A stretch of DNA of 61,546 bases from the NCBI GenBank assembly GCA_002471345.1, contig DKPS01000273.1, forward strand, positions 1 through 61,546, written 5' to 3'. The first letter of the stretch is position 1; every line of letters starts with the position of its first letter. The stretch is from Saprospiraceae bacterium UBA7328. GTDB lineage: Bacteria; Bacteroidota; Bacteroidia; Chitinophagales; Saprospiraceae. The translations under genes and the position numbers were made by a program. Below are positions 42,433 through 52,397 of this stretch, piece after piece. The notes beneath the pieces were generated by a model, which did not search any database, was not told where the DNA came from, and saw only the letters and a program-made list of their open reading frames with translations.

Positions 42433-44403
42433 TCAGTCTGGCAGAGCATATGCAATCACTGAATCACCTAATTTAGAACCTCCTCTACCATGGCCTCCAG
42501 CTGCAATTACGACATATTGTTTTCCATTCGATTTTAGACGATAAGTCATAGGGGTTGCTTGTCCACCGGCTGGTAATCTCTTTTCCCATACTTGTTTTCC
42601 TGTTGAAGTCTCAAATGCTCGAATGTAATTATCCAATGTTGCACCAATAAATATCAATCCACTTCCTGTCACCATTGGTCCTCCTAAATTTGGGACTCCA
42701 TACTTTATCTTTAGCGGTATTGGAGCCAAATCTCTGACCGTACCAAAAGGCTCTTGCCAGAGGATATCACCATTGTTCAGGTCTATAGCTGCAAGTGTAC
42801 CCCATGGAGGAGGATTGCATGGCAGTCCTAGGTTAGATATAAACATTTCTCTTTTCATAGCATAAGGAGTTCCTTTTTGGGGAGCAACTTCTACTCCTGG
42901 GTTATCCTTTTTAGTTTGTTCATATTCATCCTCAGGTATGAGCGTAATAATCCAAGCAAGATCCATAACATTAGCTACCAGAATTTGTCTTTCTCGATCT
43001 ACTGCTACTCCTCCCCAATTGGATCCACCAGAATTTCCTGGATACATCAATGTAGCTTGACCTAACTTGGGTGGTGTATAAGCACCTTCATAATGTAATT
43101 TTTCAAATCTCCCTTCACAATCACCATTTATACCTAATACCCCCCAAGCTTCTTCTTTCGTCATGTTTTGTCTGATAAGAGGAAGAGGTTTTACTGGATA
43201 TGGTTGAGTAGGAGAAGTGTACTCACCAGGCACTGAAGTTTGTGGAACAGGTCTTTCTTCAATTGGGAAAATCGGTTCACCCGTTTCTCTATTGAGTATA
43301 AAAAACAAACCCATTTTTGTAGCCTGAATTACTGCAGGGATTACTCTTCCATCTTTTTGAATATCTGTAAGAGTAGGTTGGGCAGGAACGTCAAAATCCC
43401 ATTGATCATGATGCACAGTCTGAAAATGCCAAACTATTTCCCCAGTAGAGGCCCTTATCGCTACAATCGAACTTCCATAATGGTCCACATTATTTCTCAA
43501 ACCTCCATAATAATCTGGTGATGGATTTCCTGTAGGCACGAAAAGAAGGTCTCGCTCTGTATCCGTCGACATAGGTGCCCATACATTTGGGCCTCCTAAA
43601 AGGTAACCTCTATCTGTAATTAATGAACTTTCAACTGTATCTAAAGGAGGTTTCAAATCCCAACTCCATACTAAATCTCCAGTGATTACATTGTAGGCTC
43701 TTACTACACCACTTGGTGCATCCGTCCTCATGCCATCAGATACTGCCGAACCCACAATAACCAAATTATTGAGAATTGCCGGAGCAGAAGTTACTTGATA
43801 CTCCCCTTTATACAACTGCTCTCCTACTCCTGATAAAAGGTTTATCTCTCCTTTGATTCCAAAATCAGTACATAGCTTTCCACTCTCTGCATTGAGGGCA
43901 ATAAGTCGAGCATCATTTGTGGCCATAATAATTCTTGAAGGCTCATCAAGGCTGTCTTTTTCCGACCTTTTCCAATAAGACACTCCTCTGCATATCAATT
44001 GGTTAGCATAGTGTCCTTTCAAATCAATCTTTGGGTCATAAGTCCATTTTTCTTCTCCCGTTTCTGGATTAAGTGCAATAACTCTATTGAAAGGAGTAGG
44101 AAAATATAAAGTCCCATCCACCATAATAGGTGTCGCCTCAAAAGCTGTAGTTGATGGAATTTCACTTGTACCTGATGACAAGTCTCCAGTATTATATTCC
44201 CATGCCTTTTCCAATTGTTTGACATTTTGCGGGGTTATTTGGTTAAGAGCCGTATATCTTTCACCAAGCTCTGTACCTCCATACGACGGCCATTCTGCTA
44301 TTGGTCCAGAATAATCTATAGCCTTTTTATTTTGACATGAAAAAAGGAATAAACCTGAGCAAAGCAAGGTAAAACTACATTTTAGAAAAGAAGATTTGTT
44401 CAT
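42433..44403 (-). CDS. PQQ-dependent dehydrogenase lipoprotein (quinoprotein glucose-dehydrogenase-like)
   Basis: The ATG at 44403 is used (the frame extends to a TTG at 44409). The 656-residue protein has a lipobox LFSC and then an eight-bladed quinoprotein propeller. Tryptophan docking motifs are visible as ALNPETGEEKWTYD, GDLVWSWDL, GEIVWHFQTVHHDQWDFDVP and AFETSTGKQVWEKRL. The HHDQWDFD segment is typical of membrane-type glucose dehydrogenase relatives, but the five N-terminal helices of E. coli Gcd are absent and a lipid anchor replaces them. It probably oxidises a sugar or alcohol in the periplasm and passes electrons to the quinone pool. PQQ synthesis genes are not in the window, so cofactor supply is open. 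Confidence 0.9.
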   Translation of the reverse strand: MNKSSFLKCSFTLLCSGLFLFSCQNKKAIDYSGPIAEWPSYGGTELGERYTALNQITPQNVKQLEKAWEYNTGDLSSGTSEIPSTTAFEATPIMVDGTLYFPTPFNRVIALNPETGEEKWTYDPKIDLKGHYANQLICRGVSYWKRSEKDSLDEPSRIIMATNDARLIALNAESGKLCTDFGIKGEINLLSGVGEQLYKGEYQVTSAPAILNNLVIVGSAVSDGMRTDAPSGVVRAYNVITGDLVWSWDLKPPLDTVESSLITDRGYLLGGPNVWAPMSTDTERDLLFVPTGNPSPDYYGGLRNNVDHYGSSIVAIRASTGEIVWHFQTVHHDQWDFDVPAQPTLTDIQKDGRVIPAVIQATKMGLFFILNRETGEPIFPIEERPVPQTSVPGEYTSPTQPYPVKPLPLIRQNMTKEEAWGVLGINGDCEGRFEKLHYEGAYTPPKLGQATLMYPGNSGGSNWGGVAVDRERQILVANVMDLAWIITLIPEDEYEQTKKDNPGVEVAPQKGTPYAMKREMFISNLGLPCNPPPWGTLAAIDLNNGDILWQEPFGTVRDLAPIPLKIKYGVPNLGGPMVTGSGLIFIGATLDNYIRAFETSTGKQVWEKRLPAGGQATPMTYRLKSNGKQYVVIAAGGHGRGGSKLGDSVIAYALPD

Positions 44404-44628
44404 TTCCAACTTATCATTATCTCGACATAATACTGTAAAAACTACTTGAATACAATAAAGGTTGCACCAATATTATTTGATCTGAAATATGTCAAAGTTA
44501 TATCATGAATCTTGTCTGAGAAGAAAATTTGTCATAGGGCCCTTTGCAAATTGTCCAACTTATCTATTAGGTTTCTTATCTTCTCAATAGAATGATCAGA
44601 GTCGTGCACTTTGATTAATATTGGTAAT

Positions 44629-45612
44629 ATGACAAAGAGAAAAATAGCTATTCTTGGCCCCATTCCTAGAGATACCATAATCACTTATCAAGGTGATAAA
44701 ATTAAGAACTACGGATGTATTACTCACCCTGCCGTGGCATTATCTAAATTAGAAGAAAGCCATTTAGAAATAATTCCAGTAGCTCATGTAAGAAAAAATG
44801 ACGAAGCACCAATAAAAGAAATGCTTCAACCATATAGCCAAATTAATCTAGAACATATCACTTCTGATCAAGACAGAGGAAATGTAATAAGACTGGAATA
44901 TGTAGATCAAAACAAAAGAATGGAAAAGCAATTGGGTATGATGAACCCTATTGTTCCTGAAGATATCAAAGACCTCATGGATTGTGAGGCTTTTGTTTTT
45001 CTTCCAATTTCTGATTTTGAAATAACCTTGGAAACATTGCAATTCATTAAAAAGAATAGTAAAGGCATTATAATTTTTGACGCCCATGGACCTACTAACG
45101 GAGTAGCTACAAATGGCACGAGATTCCATAAGTTCTGGGTAGATATGAAAGCTTGGCTTCCTTATATAGATATACTAAAGATGAATCTCGAAGAGTCACA
45201 ATGCTGCTATGTAAAACCTGAATACTCTCTTGATGAATTAGCGAAAGAACAAAAACTGGATACAAATCATCTACCTGATCTTGCAGAAGAATGCCTAAAT
45301 GCAGGGCTCAAAACTCTCATAATTACTGTAGATGCAGACGGTTGCTTGATATTTACTAAAGAAGAAGGAAAAATAAAGCAAACTAAAGTTCCTTCAATGA
45401 AAATGGAAAGTGTGGTGGATACAACTGGTTGTGGAGACACTTTTGCGGGAGGGTTAGCCTATGGTCTTTTGAATAATTCAGGAGATCTGATTGTCGCTTC
45501 AAAGTATGCAAATGCATTAGCTGCTCGAAGAACACAAGGCAAAACTTTTGATGTTTTCAAAACAATTCAAGAGACAGAAAAAATGATGATTGAATATTAT
45601 GGAAGCATTTGA
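44629..45612 (+). CDS. PfkB-family carbohydrate kinase
   Basis: The ATG at 44629 is preferred; the open frame extends to a TTG at 44611. The 327-residue protein has a ribokinase-like fold with the C-terminal signature DTTGCGDTFAGGLAYG (anion hole and catalytic Asp) and LIITVDADGCLIF before it. The N-terminal GG sugar-binding motif of classic members is replaced by YGCITHPAVALS, so its substrate may not be a simple hexose or ribose. It is 27 bases upstream of a GH65 gene on the same strand, an evident operon, which suggests that it phosphorylates a product of that enzyme or of the same sugar pathway. Confidence 0.88.
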   Translation: MTKRKIAILGPIPRDTIITYQGDKIKNYGCITHPAVALSKLEESHLEIIPVAHVRKNDEAPIKEMLQPYSQINLEHITSDQDRGNVIRLEYVDQNKRMEKQLGMMNPIVPEDIKDLMDCEAFVFLPISDFEITLETLQFIKKNSKGIIIFDAHGPTNGVATNGTRFHKFWVDMKAWLPYIDILKMNLEESQCCYVKPEYSLDELAKEQKLDTNHLPDLAEECLNAGLKTLIITVDADGCLIFTKEEGKIKQTKVPSMKMESVVDTTGCGDTFAGGLAYGLLNNSGDLIVASKYANALAARRTQGKTFDVFKTIQETEKMMIEYYGSI

Positions 45613-45639
45613 TATTCCAATGATCCCAAAAAAAAGTCA

Positions 45640-47970
45640 ATGATAAATTATAATGATGGAAAAGGAGAATTTGAAAACTGGCTAATCACCGAAGATCGAT
45701 TTGATCCTAAATATCAAGGAAAATGTGAAGCTGTAATGAGCTTGGGAAATGGTTATTTAGGTATTAGATCAGCGACCGAAGAAGATTATGTTGGTCAAAC
45801 TAGAAACACCTTCATCAATGGTACTTTTAATAAATTTGATGATTACGATGTAACCGAATTACCAAATGCAGCGGATCAAATTGCAATAGAAGTCTGGATA
45901 GATGGTAATCGATTTAATTTGGACAATGGACAAGTTTCAGACTATAGAAGAACACTCAACCTTTTAACTGGAGAACTTTCGCGGTCATTTTTATGGACTA
46001 ACACTTTTGGAAAGGCATTCAAATTTGATATAAAACGGTTTGTTTCATTCACTGACCTTCATCTTTTTGGCACTAAAATGTCAATAAAATCACTAAATCA
46101 ATCCGCCAACATTGAAATCAGAAGTGGAATAAATGGGCAGGTAACTAATAGTGGTGCTCAGCATTTCCATGAAGGTGAAAAGCAAGTTCTAGAAGGGAAA
46201 TACCTACAAATGGTGCAGACTACGACAGAGTCGAAAGTTGACTTTGTACACAATTCAGTACACTCTATATTAACCAGTGAAAGTGACATTGAAACAAGTA
46301 ATCGCTTTGAAATAAAGCGAAGAAGAGTACGAATGCTTTATACTTTTGAATTGGGAAAGGACCAAGGTTGTACCATAGAAAAAGTCTCTAATGTATTTAC
46401 TACTAGAGATAAAGAAAATGACGGCTTGTCTTTGGCTCAAATAAGAAAATCATCATTTGATCATTTACAAAAGGCATTATCATTTGGATATGATAATCTT
46501 GCAGCTGAAAGTAGTACTCACTTAAAAGACAAATACAAAGAACTAGACATAAAAATTGAAAGCGACAATGCTTTTGATCAATTAGCATTGAGATTTGCAA
46601 TATTTCAGCTTGCTGTTGCAACTCCAGCTCACGACAACAGATGTGGAATTGGAGCAAAGGGATTGTCAGGTGAAGGATACAAAGGCCATTCCTTCTGGGA
46701 CACCGAAATATTCATGCTACCCTATTTTACATTTACCCAACCTGAAGTGGCTCAAAGTTTACTTGAATATCGCTATTTCACACTTCCAGGGGCTAGACAG
46801 AAAGCTATTAAAAATGGGTACAAAGGAGCAATGTATCCTTGGGAATCCGCTTGGGCAGAAGATGGCGAAGTCACACCAGTCTGGGGTGATGCAGATGTCA
46901 TATCTGGTGAGGCTATGAAAATTTGGAGTGGATTTATTGAACAACACATAACCTCAGATGTAGCTTTCGCCGTTTGGCAATACTATATGACTACTAGGGA
47001 TGAAAAGTTTATGGAAAATTATGGCTACGAGATTTTATTGGATACTGGTATTTTTTGGGGCAGTCGATTAGAGTGGAATGATGCTAAGAAAGAATACCAC
47101 ATCAATGATGTAATCGGTCCAGATGAATACAAAGAACATGTCAACAATGATGCGTTTACCAATTACACTGCCAAATGGTGTATGGAAAATGCTATTCGCT
47201 ATTCAGATGTTTTGAAGAAGGACAAGCCCAATATTTATCAGAAACTAAACGACAAACTCAATCTAGACTTTGAAATCAGCGAGTTGAAAGCTAGATATAA
47301 TAATGTTTTTATTCCTGATCCTAATCCCAATCATGTTATTCCTCAAGACGACACTTTTTTAAACTTGGAGCGAATAGACTTGAGCAAGTATAAAAAACAA
47401 GAACATGTAGGCTCAATATTTCATGATTTTAATTTAGAACAAATAAATGAGATACAGGTATGCAAACAGGCTTCAGTAGTGATGCTGATGTACTTATTAG
47501 AGCACAAATTTGACAATCAAATCAAGAAAGCTAATTATGAGTATTACGAACCTTTGACTCTTCATGATTCTTCATTAAGCCTTTCTACTCATGCGGTACT
47601 AGCTGCAGATATAGGTGATAAGGATTTGGCATATTCTCTTTTTCAAAAAGCCATAAGAATAGATCTAGGACCAAACATGAAATCATCTGATCATGGCTTA
47701 CACACAGCATCTTTAGGAGGTATATGGCAAATTATAGTTTTTGGTTTTGGTGGAGTAAGAATGGTAGGAGGTGAACTAAGGATATCTCCAAATCTCCCAA
47801 AGGGGATATCTAATCTAGAATTTCAAATAATATGGCAAGGAGAGAAATTACAAATTGGTATTACCAAAGAAAAACTTACTATAACTCCAACTAATCTTCA
47901 TGCTACAATTCAATGTGAAGTCTTTGGGGATAAAGTTTCTATCACAGAAGAAAGACATTTCAACTATTGA
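45640..47970 (+). CDS. Glycoside hydrolase family 65 protein (disaccharide phosphorylase or hydrolase)
   Basis: The 776-residue protein has the GH65 layout: an N-terminal beta-sandwich (about 1-260, with MSLGNGYLGIRSATEEDYVG), a helical linker, an (alpha/alpha)6 catalytic barrel (about 310-680) and a short C-terminal beta domain. Family motifs include GLSGEGYKGHSFWDTEIF, YPWESAWAEDGEVTP and NDVIGPDEYKEHVNNDAF, the last carrying the general-acid Glu. Most GH65 enzymes are phosphorylases of maltose, trehalose or kojibiose releasing beta-glucose 1-phosphate, and a few are hydrolases. A beta-phosphoglucomutase gene, the usual partner, is not seen here; a PfkB kinase takes its place. Confidence 0.92.
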   Translation: MINYNDGKGEFENWLITEDRFDPKYQGKCEAVMSLGNGYLGIRSATEEDYVGQTRNTFINGTFNKFDDYDVTELPNAADQIAIEVWIDGNRFNLDNGQVSDYRRTLNLLTGELSRSFLWTNTFGKAFKFDIKRFVSFTDLHLFGTKMSIKSLNQSANIEIRSGINGQVTNSGAQHFHEGEKQVLEGKYLQMVQTTTESKVDFVHNSVHSILTSESDIETSNRFEIKRRRVRMLYTFELGKDQGCTIEKVSNVFTTRDKENDGLSLAQIRKSSFDHLQKALSFGYDNLAAESSTHLKDKYKELDIKIESDNAFDQLALRFAIFQLAVATPAHDNRCGIGAKGLSGEGYKGHSFWDTEIFMLPYFTFTQPEVAQSLLEYRYFTLPGARQKAIKNGYKGAMYPWESAWAEDGEVTPVWGDADVISGEAMKIWSGFIEQHITSDVAFAVWQYYMTTRDEKFMENYGYEILLDTGIFWGSRLEWNDAKKEYHINDVIGPDEYKEHVNNDAFTNYTAKWCMENAIRYSDVLKKDKPNIYQKLNDKLNLDFEISELKARYNNVFIPDPNPNHVIPQDDTFLNLERIDLSKYKKQEHVGSIFHDFNLEQINEIQVCKQASVVMLMYLLEHKFDNQIKKANYEYYEPLTLHDSSLSLSTHAVLAADIGDKDLAYSLFQKAIRIDLGPNMKSSDHGLHTASLGGIWQIIVFGFGGVRMVGGELRISPNLPKGISNLEFQIIWQGEKLQIGITKEKLTITPTNLHATIQCEVFGDKVSITEERHFNY

Positions 47971-48072
47971 GTGTATTTCAATTGGTGATATTCTTCTAGT
48001 AATTGGGATGGGCCATCCTAGAAATGATAAAACTTGAATGAACTCATAGACCCTGAGACTCTTTATTTATCG

Positions 48073-49338
48073 TTAGTGTCCATCTGAATGAACTTTCTTG
48101 ACCTTCACTAATTTTTCAACTACTTTTCCAATGCTCAGGCCTTGAACAACAATTGAGAATATTACCACGACGTAAGTCACAGTAAGGATCAAATCCCGAT
48201 TCATATCCGACATCAATGAAAGTGCCAGTGCTATAGAAATTCCGCCACGGAGGCCTCCCCATGTCATAATTAATCCTGTATTTGGAATAAAGTCTAGTTT
48301 CTTCTTATATAATCTTATAGGAATACTCAGGCTAAACCATCTGATTAACAATATGATAGGAATACAGATCACTCCAGCTATCAGATGAGTAGAATTATAT
48401 GGAAGTATTAATATCTCTAATCCTATTAGAACAAAGAGAATTCCATTCAACAAGGCATCTGACGTCTCCCAAAATTTATCAATATATAGTTCGGTATTTG
48501 CTGACATACTACTATCTCTAACCTTATCATGCCCTACTATGAGGCCTGCAACAACGACAGCCAAAGGGCCAGAAAAGTGCATATACTGAGCTAGCACATA
48601 ACCTCCCATGACTATAGCTAAGGTGATCAAAACCTCCACACTATAATCATCTATGCTCTTCATTAATTTATAGGCTATATAACCTAAGACAATACCTAAT
48701 ACAATACCTCCAACAACCTCTTCTAAGAGCAAAAAGCCAATCTCTCCCATTGTAATATTTTCAATGCCTTTTTGAGCTATGGCGTAGATGGTAAGAAATA
48801 TCACAACCCCTATTCCATCATTAAAAAGTGACTCTCCTACAATTTTTGTTTCTAATTTTTTAGGGACACCGGCCTTTTTCAATATTCCCAATACAGCGAT
48901 AGGGTCTGTAGGAGAAATCAACGCTCCAAAGAGAAAGCAAATGATATATGGTACTTCTATCCCCATAGTACCAAAAAGATAAAATGAAGCAGTCCCTATT
49001 AATAATGTTGACACCAAAACTCCAAAAGTCGCAAAAGCCAATATTGGGCCTCTTTGTACTCGAAGTTGATCAAAATTAGTATGCAAAGCACCTGCAAAAA
49101 GGAGAAAACTCAACATGATTTCTAACAGTACCGTACTAAAATCTATCTGTGTGATCAATTCTTTAAGGGGGTTAGTAATCCCTGCATTCGTCCACCCTAA
49201 AATGATTAAAACTACACTCATCACCATGGTAATCACCATTTCTCCAATACTATAGGGCAACTTAACAAACCGTGCATTAGCATATGAGAAGACAGCTGAA
49301 ACGACCACCAAAAGAGTAATAATATTGAATAATTCCAT
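48073..49338 (-). CDS. CPA1-family Na+/H+ antiporter (NhaP-like)
   Basis: The 421-residue protein has about 12 membrane helices. It has the CPA1 motifs: FGALISPTDPIAVLGILKK (extended unwound helix), VGESLFNDGIGVVIFL with the transport-site Asp, and WGGLRGGISIALALS with the Arg of the second half. There is no long cytoplasmic C-terminal domain, only about 25 residues. It exchanges Na+ or Li+ for H+ across the inner membrane for pH and salt balance. A -7 box ends four bases before the start codon, so the transcript may be leaderless. It is monocistronic. Confidence 0.93.
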   Translation of the reverse strand: MELFNIITLLVVVSAVFSYANARFVKLPYSIGEMVITMVMSVVLIILGWTNAGITNPLKELITQIDFSTVLLEIMLSFLLFAGALHTNFDQLRVQRGPILAFATFGVLVSTLLIGTASFYLFGTMGIEVPYIICFLFGALISPTDPIAVLGILKKAGVPKKLETKIVGESLFNDGIGVVIFLTIYAIAQKGIENITMGEIGFLLLEEVVGGIVLGIVLGYIAYKLMKSIDDYSVEVLITLAIVMGGYVLAQYMHFSGPLAVVVAGLIVGHDKVRDSSMSANTELYIDKFWETSDALLNGILFVLIGLEILILPYNSTHLIAGVICIPIILLIRWFSLSIPIRLYKKKLDFIPNTGLIMTWGGLRGGISIALALSLMSDMNRDLILTVTYVVVIFSIVVQGLSIGKVVEKLVKVKKVHSDGH

Positions 49339-49342
49339 AGAG

Positions 49343-49350
49343 CAAACATA
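49343..49350 (-). promoter_or_regulatory. -7 box TATGTTTG, nearly leaderless, of the antiporter gene
   Basis: TATGTTTG is an exact TAnnTTTG match on the minus strand. Only four bases separate it from the ATG at 49338, so transcription would begin at or within the start codon. The -33 element is not clear. Confidence 0.45.
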
Positions 49351-49527
49351 AAGGAATGGTAAGCATTAAGGAAATTAATGCGAAATACTAGTCTTTGACT
49401 ACTTCAGTTTTGACGTCATTTTAAATCAGTTGGTCTATTTAGTAGTCGAACTGAGATCCACAACCATGACAGAGAAAGATAGAAATTCGTTTTCATAGAG
49501 TTCATTTCTTTCACTTAAAACTCTATT

Positions 49528-50655
49528 ATGAAAAGGCTATTTCTTACTCTATCCCTCTCATTTCTACTGATTCAAATATCAAAAGCACAAATTACATTAC
49601 CGCCTAGTGGTAGCAATCAAAAATCCTCTGTGACTCAACAAATTGGTTCACTGGTAAAAGTTACTATTAAGTATAGTAGTCCTGATGTTACAGGGCCAAA
49701 CGGACAAAGCAGAAAAGGAAATATTTGGGGTCAATTAGTACCTTATGGCCTAGCTCCAAATAATTTTGGATCTGCTAATGAAATTCCTTGGCGCGCAGGG
49801 GCCAATGAAAATACAGTAATCAAATTTAGTCATGACGTATTGATAAATGGAAAGGCCATAGCTGCAGGGGCTTACAGCATCCACATGATCCCTACTGAGA
49901 CAGGTCCTTGGACTATTATCTTTAATAAGGACACTGAGTCATGGGGAAGCTATTTCTATACTCAAGAAAATGATGCTCTCAGAATTGAAGTAACATCAGA
50001 AAACATTGAATATCAGGAATGGCTTAACTACGAATTCACTGACAGACAAAATGACAAAGCCACCTGTGCTCTCCAATGGGAACATAAAAGCATTCCTTTC
50101 ACTATTGAGGTTGCAAATTATAATGATCTCTATGTGGCAAATATCGAAGACGAACTCAAATCTTCTAAAGGGTTTGTATGGACCAATTGGAATGCAGCAG
50201 CAAACTATGCATTATCAAATAATACTCATCTGGAAAAAGGTTTAGAATGAGCAGAATTTGCAGTGTCGGGTAATTTCATTGGCCAAAAGAATTTCACAAC
50301 ATTAACTACTAAAGCCAACATCCTAATGGCATTAAATAGAAATGATGAAGCTGCAGCAATTGTAAATGAAGCCATCCCAATGGGTACTGCAAATCAATTA
50401 CATGGACTAGGCAGAACACTTATTACCAATGGTCTTAAAGACAAAGCTTTAGATGTATTTCAGAAGAATCATGAAATGAACGATGGTGCATGGCCTACAG
50501 AGGTAGGAATGGCCAGAGGATTCAGTGCAGTAGGTAATTATGCTAAAGCTTTAGAACATTGTCGCATAGCTCATATGCAAGCACCAGACAAGCTAAACAA
50601 AGATAATCTGGCTTCTGCTATAGAAAAGCTGGAGAAAAAAGAAGACATCAATTAA
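49528..50655 (+). pseudogene. DUF2911 plus TPR protein gene with an in-frame TGA
   Basis: The first segment has a signal peptide (MKRLFLTLSLSFLLIQISKA) and a complete DUF2911 domain (VKVTIKYSSPDVTGPNGQSR, NIWGQLVPYGL, IPWRAGANENTVIKFS, WTIIFNKDTESWGSY). It ends at TGA, 50248-50250, after HLEKGLE. The same frame continues AEFAVSGNFIGQKNFTTLTT into a TPR tail of about 135 residues, with a natural TAA at the end. The TGA takes the place of a Trp codon (LEWA-type sequence expected). Read through, the protein has 375 residues, the usual length for exported DUF2911-TPR proteins. The DUF2911 part might still be made. Function is unknown. Confidence 0.8.
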
Positions 50656-50887
50656 CTGATAGATTCTAGTAAAAAATAAGAGGTTATTTCATGTAATGGA
50701 ATGACATCTTTATTATTACGATGCAATTTTACTTTGCACAACTTTTATGGTTTTGAAATGAGAAATCATTCTATATATTTTAGCATGTAAAAACTTAATC
50801 TGTCTCAACCTTATCCCCCGTACTGTATTCTGATTTTTCCTTATCCATCTATTGTCAAATCAGTATCTTGACCCTAAATTTTGAATT

Positions 50888-51490
50888 ATGAGTTGGATCA
50901 ATACGATCAGCTATGAATCTGCAACAGGCAGGTTAAAAAAGCTGTATGACAGAATAAAAGGACCTAAAGGTGTTTTAGATAATGTATTGACCATTCATAG
51001 CCTCAGGCCACATACCCTCGAGGCTCATATGACTCTTTACAAGGCAGTGCTTCATCATTCTGGTAATACCTTGCCAAAATGGTATTTGGAATTGCTGGGA
51101 ACGTATGTAAGCATGATTAATAAATGTAATTACTGTGCTACTCATCATGCTGTGGGCTTTAAAAGAAATTTAGGAAGTGATGAGAAATACGAGAGACTTA
51201 TGTCTTGTTTAGCCGATGGAGTTTATACTAATCATCTTGAAGGAAAATACATTGCGGGAATCAGATATGCTAAACTTCTCACGATCGCTGCTCCTGATGT
51301 CAATGAAAGTCATATTACTTCACTCAGAAATGCAAATCTCACTGATGGTGAAATCCTAGAAATCAACCAAGTCGTCGGTTATTTTAATTATGTGAATCGC
51401 ATGGTTGTAGGCCTGGGAATAGACTTAGAAGAATCTGATATTGGCCTGTCTCCACAGAGTAGTGATGGAGATGACTGGTCACATTCATAA
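50888..51490 (+). CDS. AhpD-like peroxidase-related (carboxymuconolactone-decarboxylase-fold) protein
   Basis: The 200-residue protein is all-helical, with the redox motif of the AhpD family: NKCNYCATHHAVGF (CxxC followed by the His pair) preceded by LLGTYVSMI. It belongs to the longer peroxidase-related group, with an N-terminal YESATGRLKKLYDRI segment. Such proteins reduce hydroperoxides or act as thiol-disulfide partners in the cytoplasm. There is no adjacent ahpC. It is alone on the plus strand, with its neighbour convergent 50 bases downstream. Confidence 0.88.
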   Translation: MSWINTISYESATGRLKKLYDRIKGPKGVLDNVLTIHSLRPHTLEAHMTLYKAVLHHSGNTLPKWYLELLGTYVSMINKCNYCATHHAVGFKRNLGSDEKYERLMSCLADGVYTNHLEGKYIAGIRYAKLLTIAAPDVNESHITSLRNANLTDGEILEINQVVGYFNYVNRMVVGLGIDLEESDIGLSPQSSDGDDWSHS

Positions 51491-51540
51491 AACATATTTA
51501 ATTGAATAACAGACCAATTTTCAGACTATTCATTTTTAAA

Positions 51541-52278
51541 TCAATTACTGGCCATATACATCTGTACCAGTAAGAGTGTGTCCATGTATACATGAGCTAA
51601 GACTAAAATCCATAGTCTTTTATTCAATTTGATATAGCAAATCCCCATTGCTAATCCCATGAATCCAGTTTGAACCATGCCCATTGGGCCCCATTCATAG
51701 TGCGCTAATCCAAAAAAAAGAGAACTCAAAACAACTGCTAAAGCTGTGGTATATTTTGATGATGTACCAAATTCAGAAATTCGATTGATCAAGAAGGCTC
51801 GAAAAACAACTTCTTCACCAAAAGATGACACTACATACACACCGCCTAACGTAAGCATGAGAAGACCAAGATTGTCTTTCAAAAAATTGTATTTACTATA
51901 ATCTGCACTTTCGGGGATTCCTGTGAAACTAGCCATTAAGATAGAACCCAAAACAAAAGCTGCTACCCCAAGTACAAAAACAACTAATGACAATCCAAAT
52001 ACATTTAGCGCCTTTTTAAAAGACAAAGATTCAAAGGTTAATCCGAATTCGCCCCACGACTTTCCTCGAAGTTTCAATCCTACCCAGATCATTATGAGCA
52101 TTATCGCATATGCTGCCCATACAAGGCTTTGTGTTTTTATGGGGTCTTCACCTGCCCAACTTCTAGTAAGAGATAAAAGAAGAGCTGCTGGAAGAAATAC
52201 CATAAGTAACTCGCCGATTTTAAAAAAGAAACTTGATCTATTATCAATTGATAAATCTTTATCAATTTGTATTTCCAT
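51541..52278 (-). CDS. CPBP-family intramembrane glutamic endopeptidase
   Basis: The ATG at 52278 is preferred over an upstream TTG at 52311. The 245-residue protein has about seven membrane helices and the three CPBP motifs: FGEEVVFRAFL (the EExxxR catalytic site), FGLAHYEWG with its His, and LAHVYMDTL with the last His. The family includes Rce1-like prenyl-protein proteases and bacteriocin self-immunity proteins. Here no prenylation or peptide-maturation gene is adjacent, so the substrate is open. It is monocistronic. Confidence 0.9.
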   Translation of the reverse strand: MEIQIDKDLSIDNRSSFFFKIGELLMVFLPAALLLSLTRSWAGEDPIKTQSLVWAAYAIMLIMIWVGLKLRGKSWGEFGLTFESLSFKKALNVFGLSLVVFVLGVAAFVLGSILMASFTGIPESADYSKYNFLKDNLGLLMLTLGGVYVVSSFGEEVVFRAFLINRISEFGTSSKYTTALAVVLSSLFFGLAHYEWGPMGMVQTGFMGLAMGICYIKLNKRLWILVLAHVYMDTLLLVQMYMASN

Positions 52279-52397
52279 AATTTTGAATTTTAAGTTTGAC
52301 TCAAAAATCAATGCTCAAATCATGGAAATCGACCGTTTTCCGGAAGGTGGACTCTTTTTATATTCAATTATTCTAAAATACCAGTACTGAAAAGGCA

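Noticed and set aside
46403..46947. Open frames on both strands inside the GH65 gene
   Set aside because: They are shadows of a well-supported coding sequence.
541..50250. Possible recoding of TGA as Trp, because two TGA codons replace expected Trp (541-543 and 50248-50250)
   Set aside because: Many genes here end normally in TGA (for example the sulfatase and NIPSNAP genes) and TGG is used throughout, so TGA is a stop in this genome.
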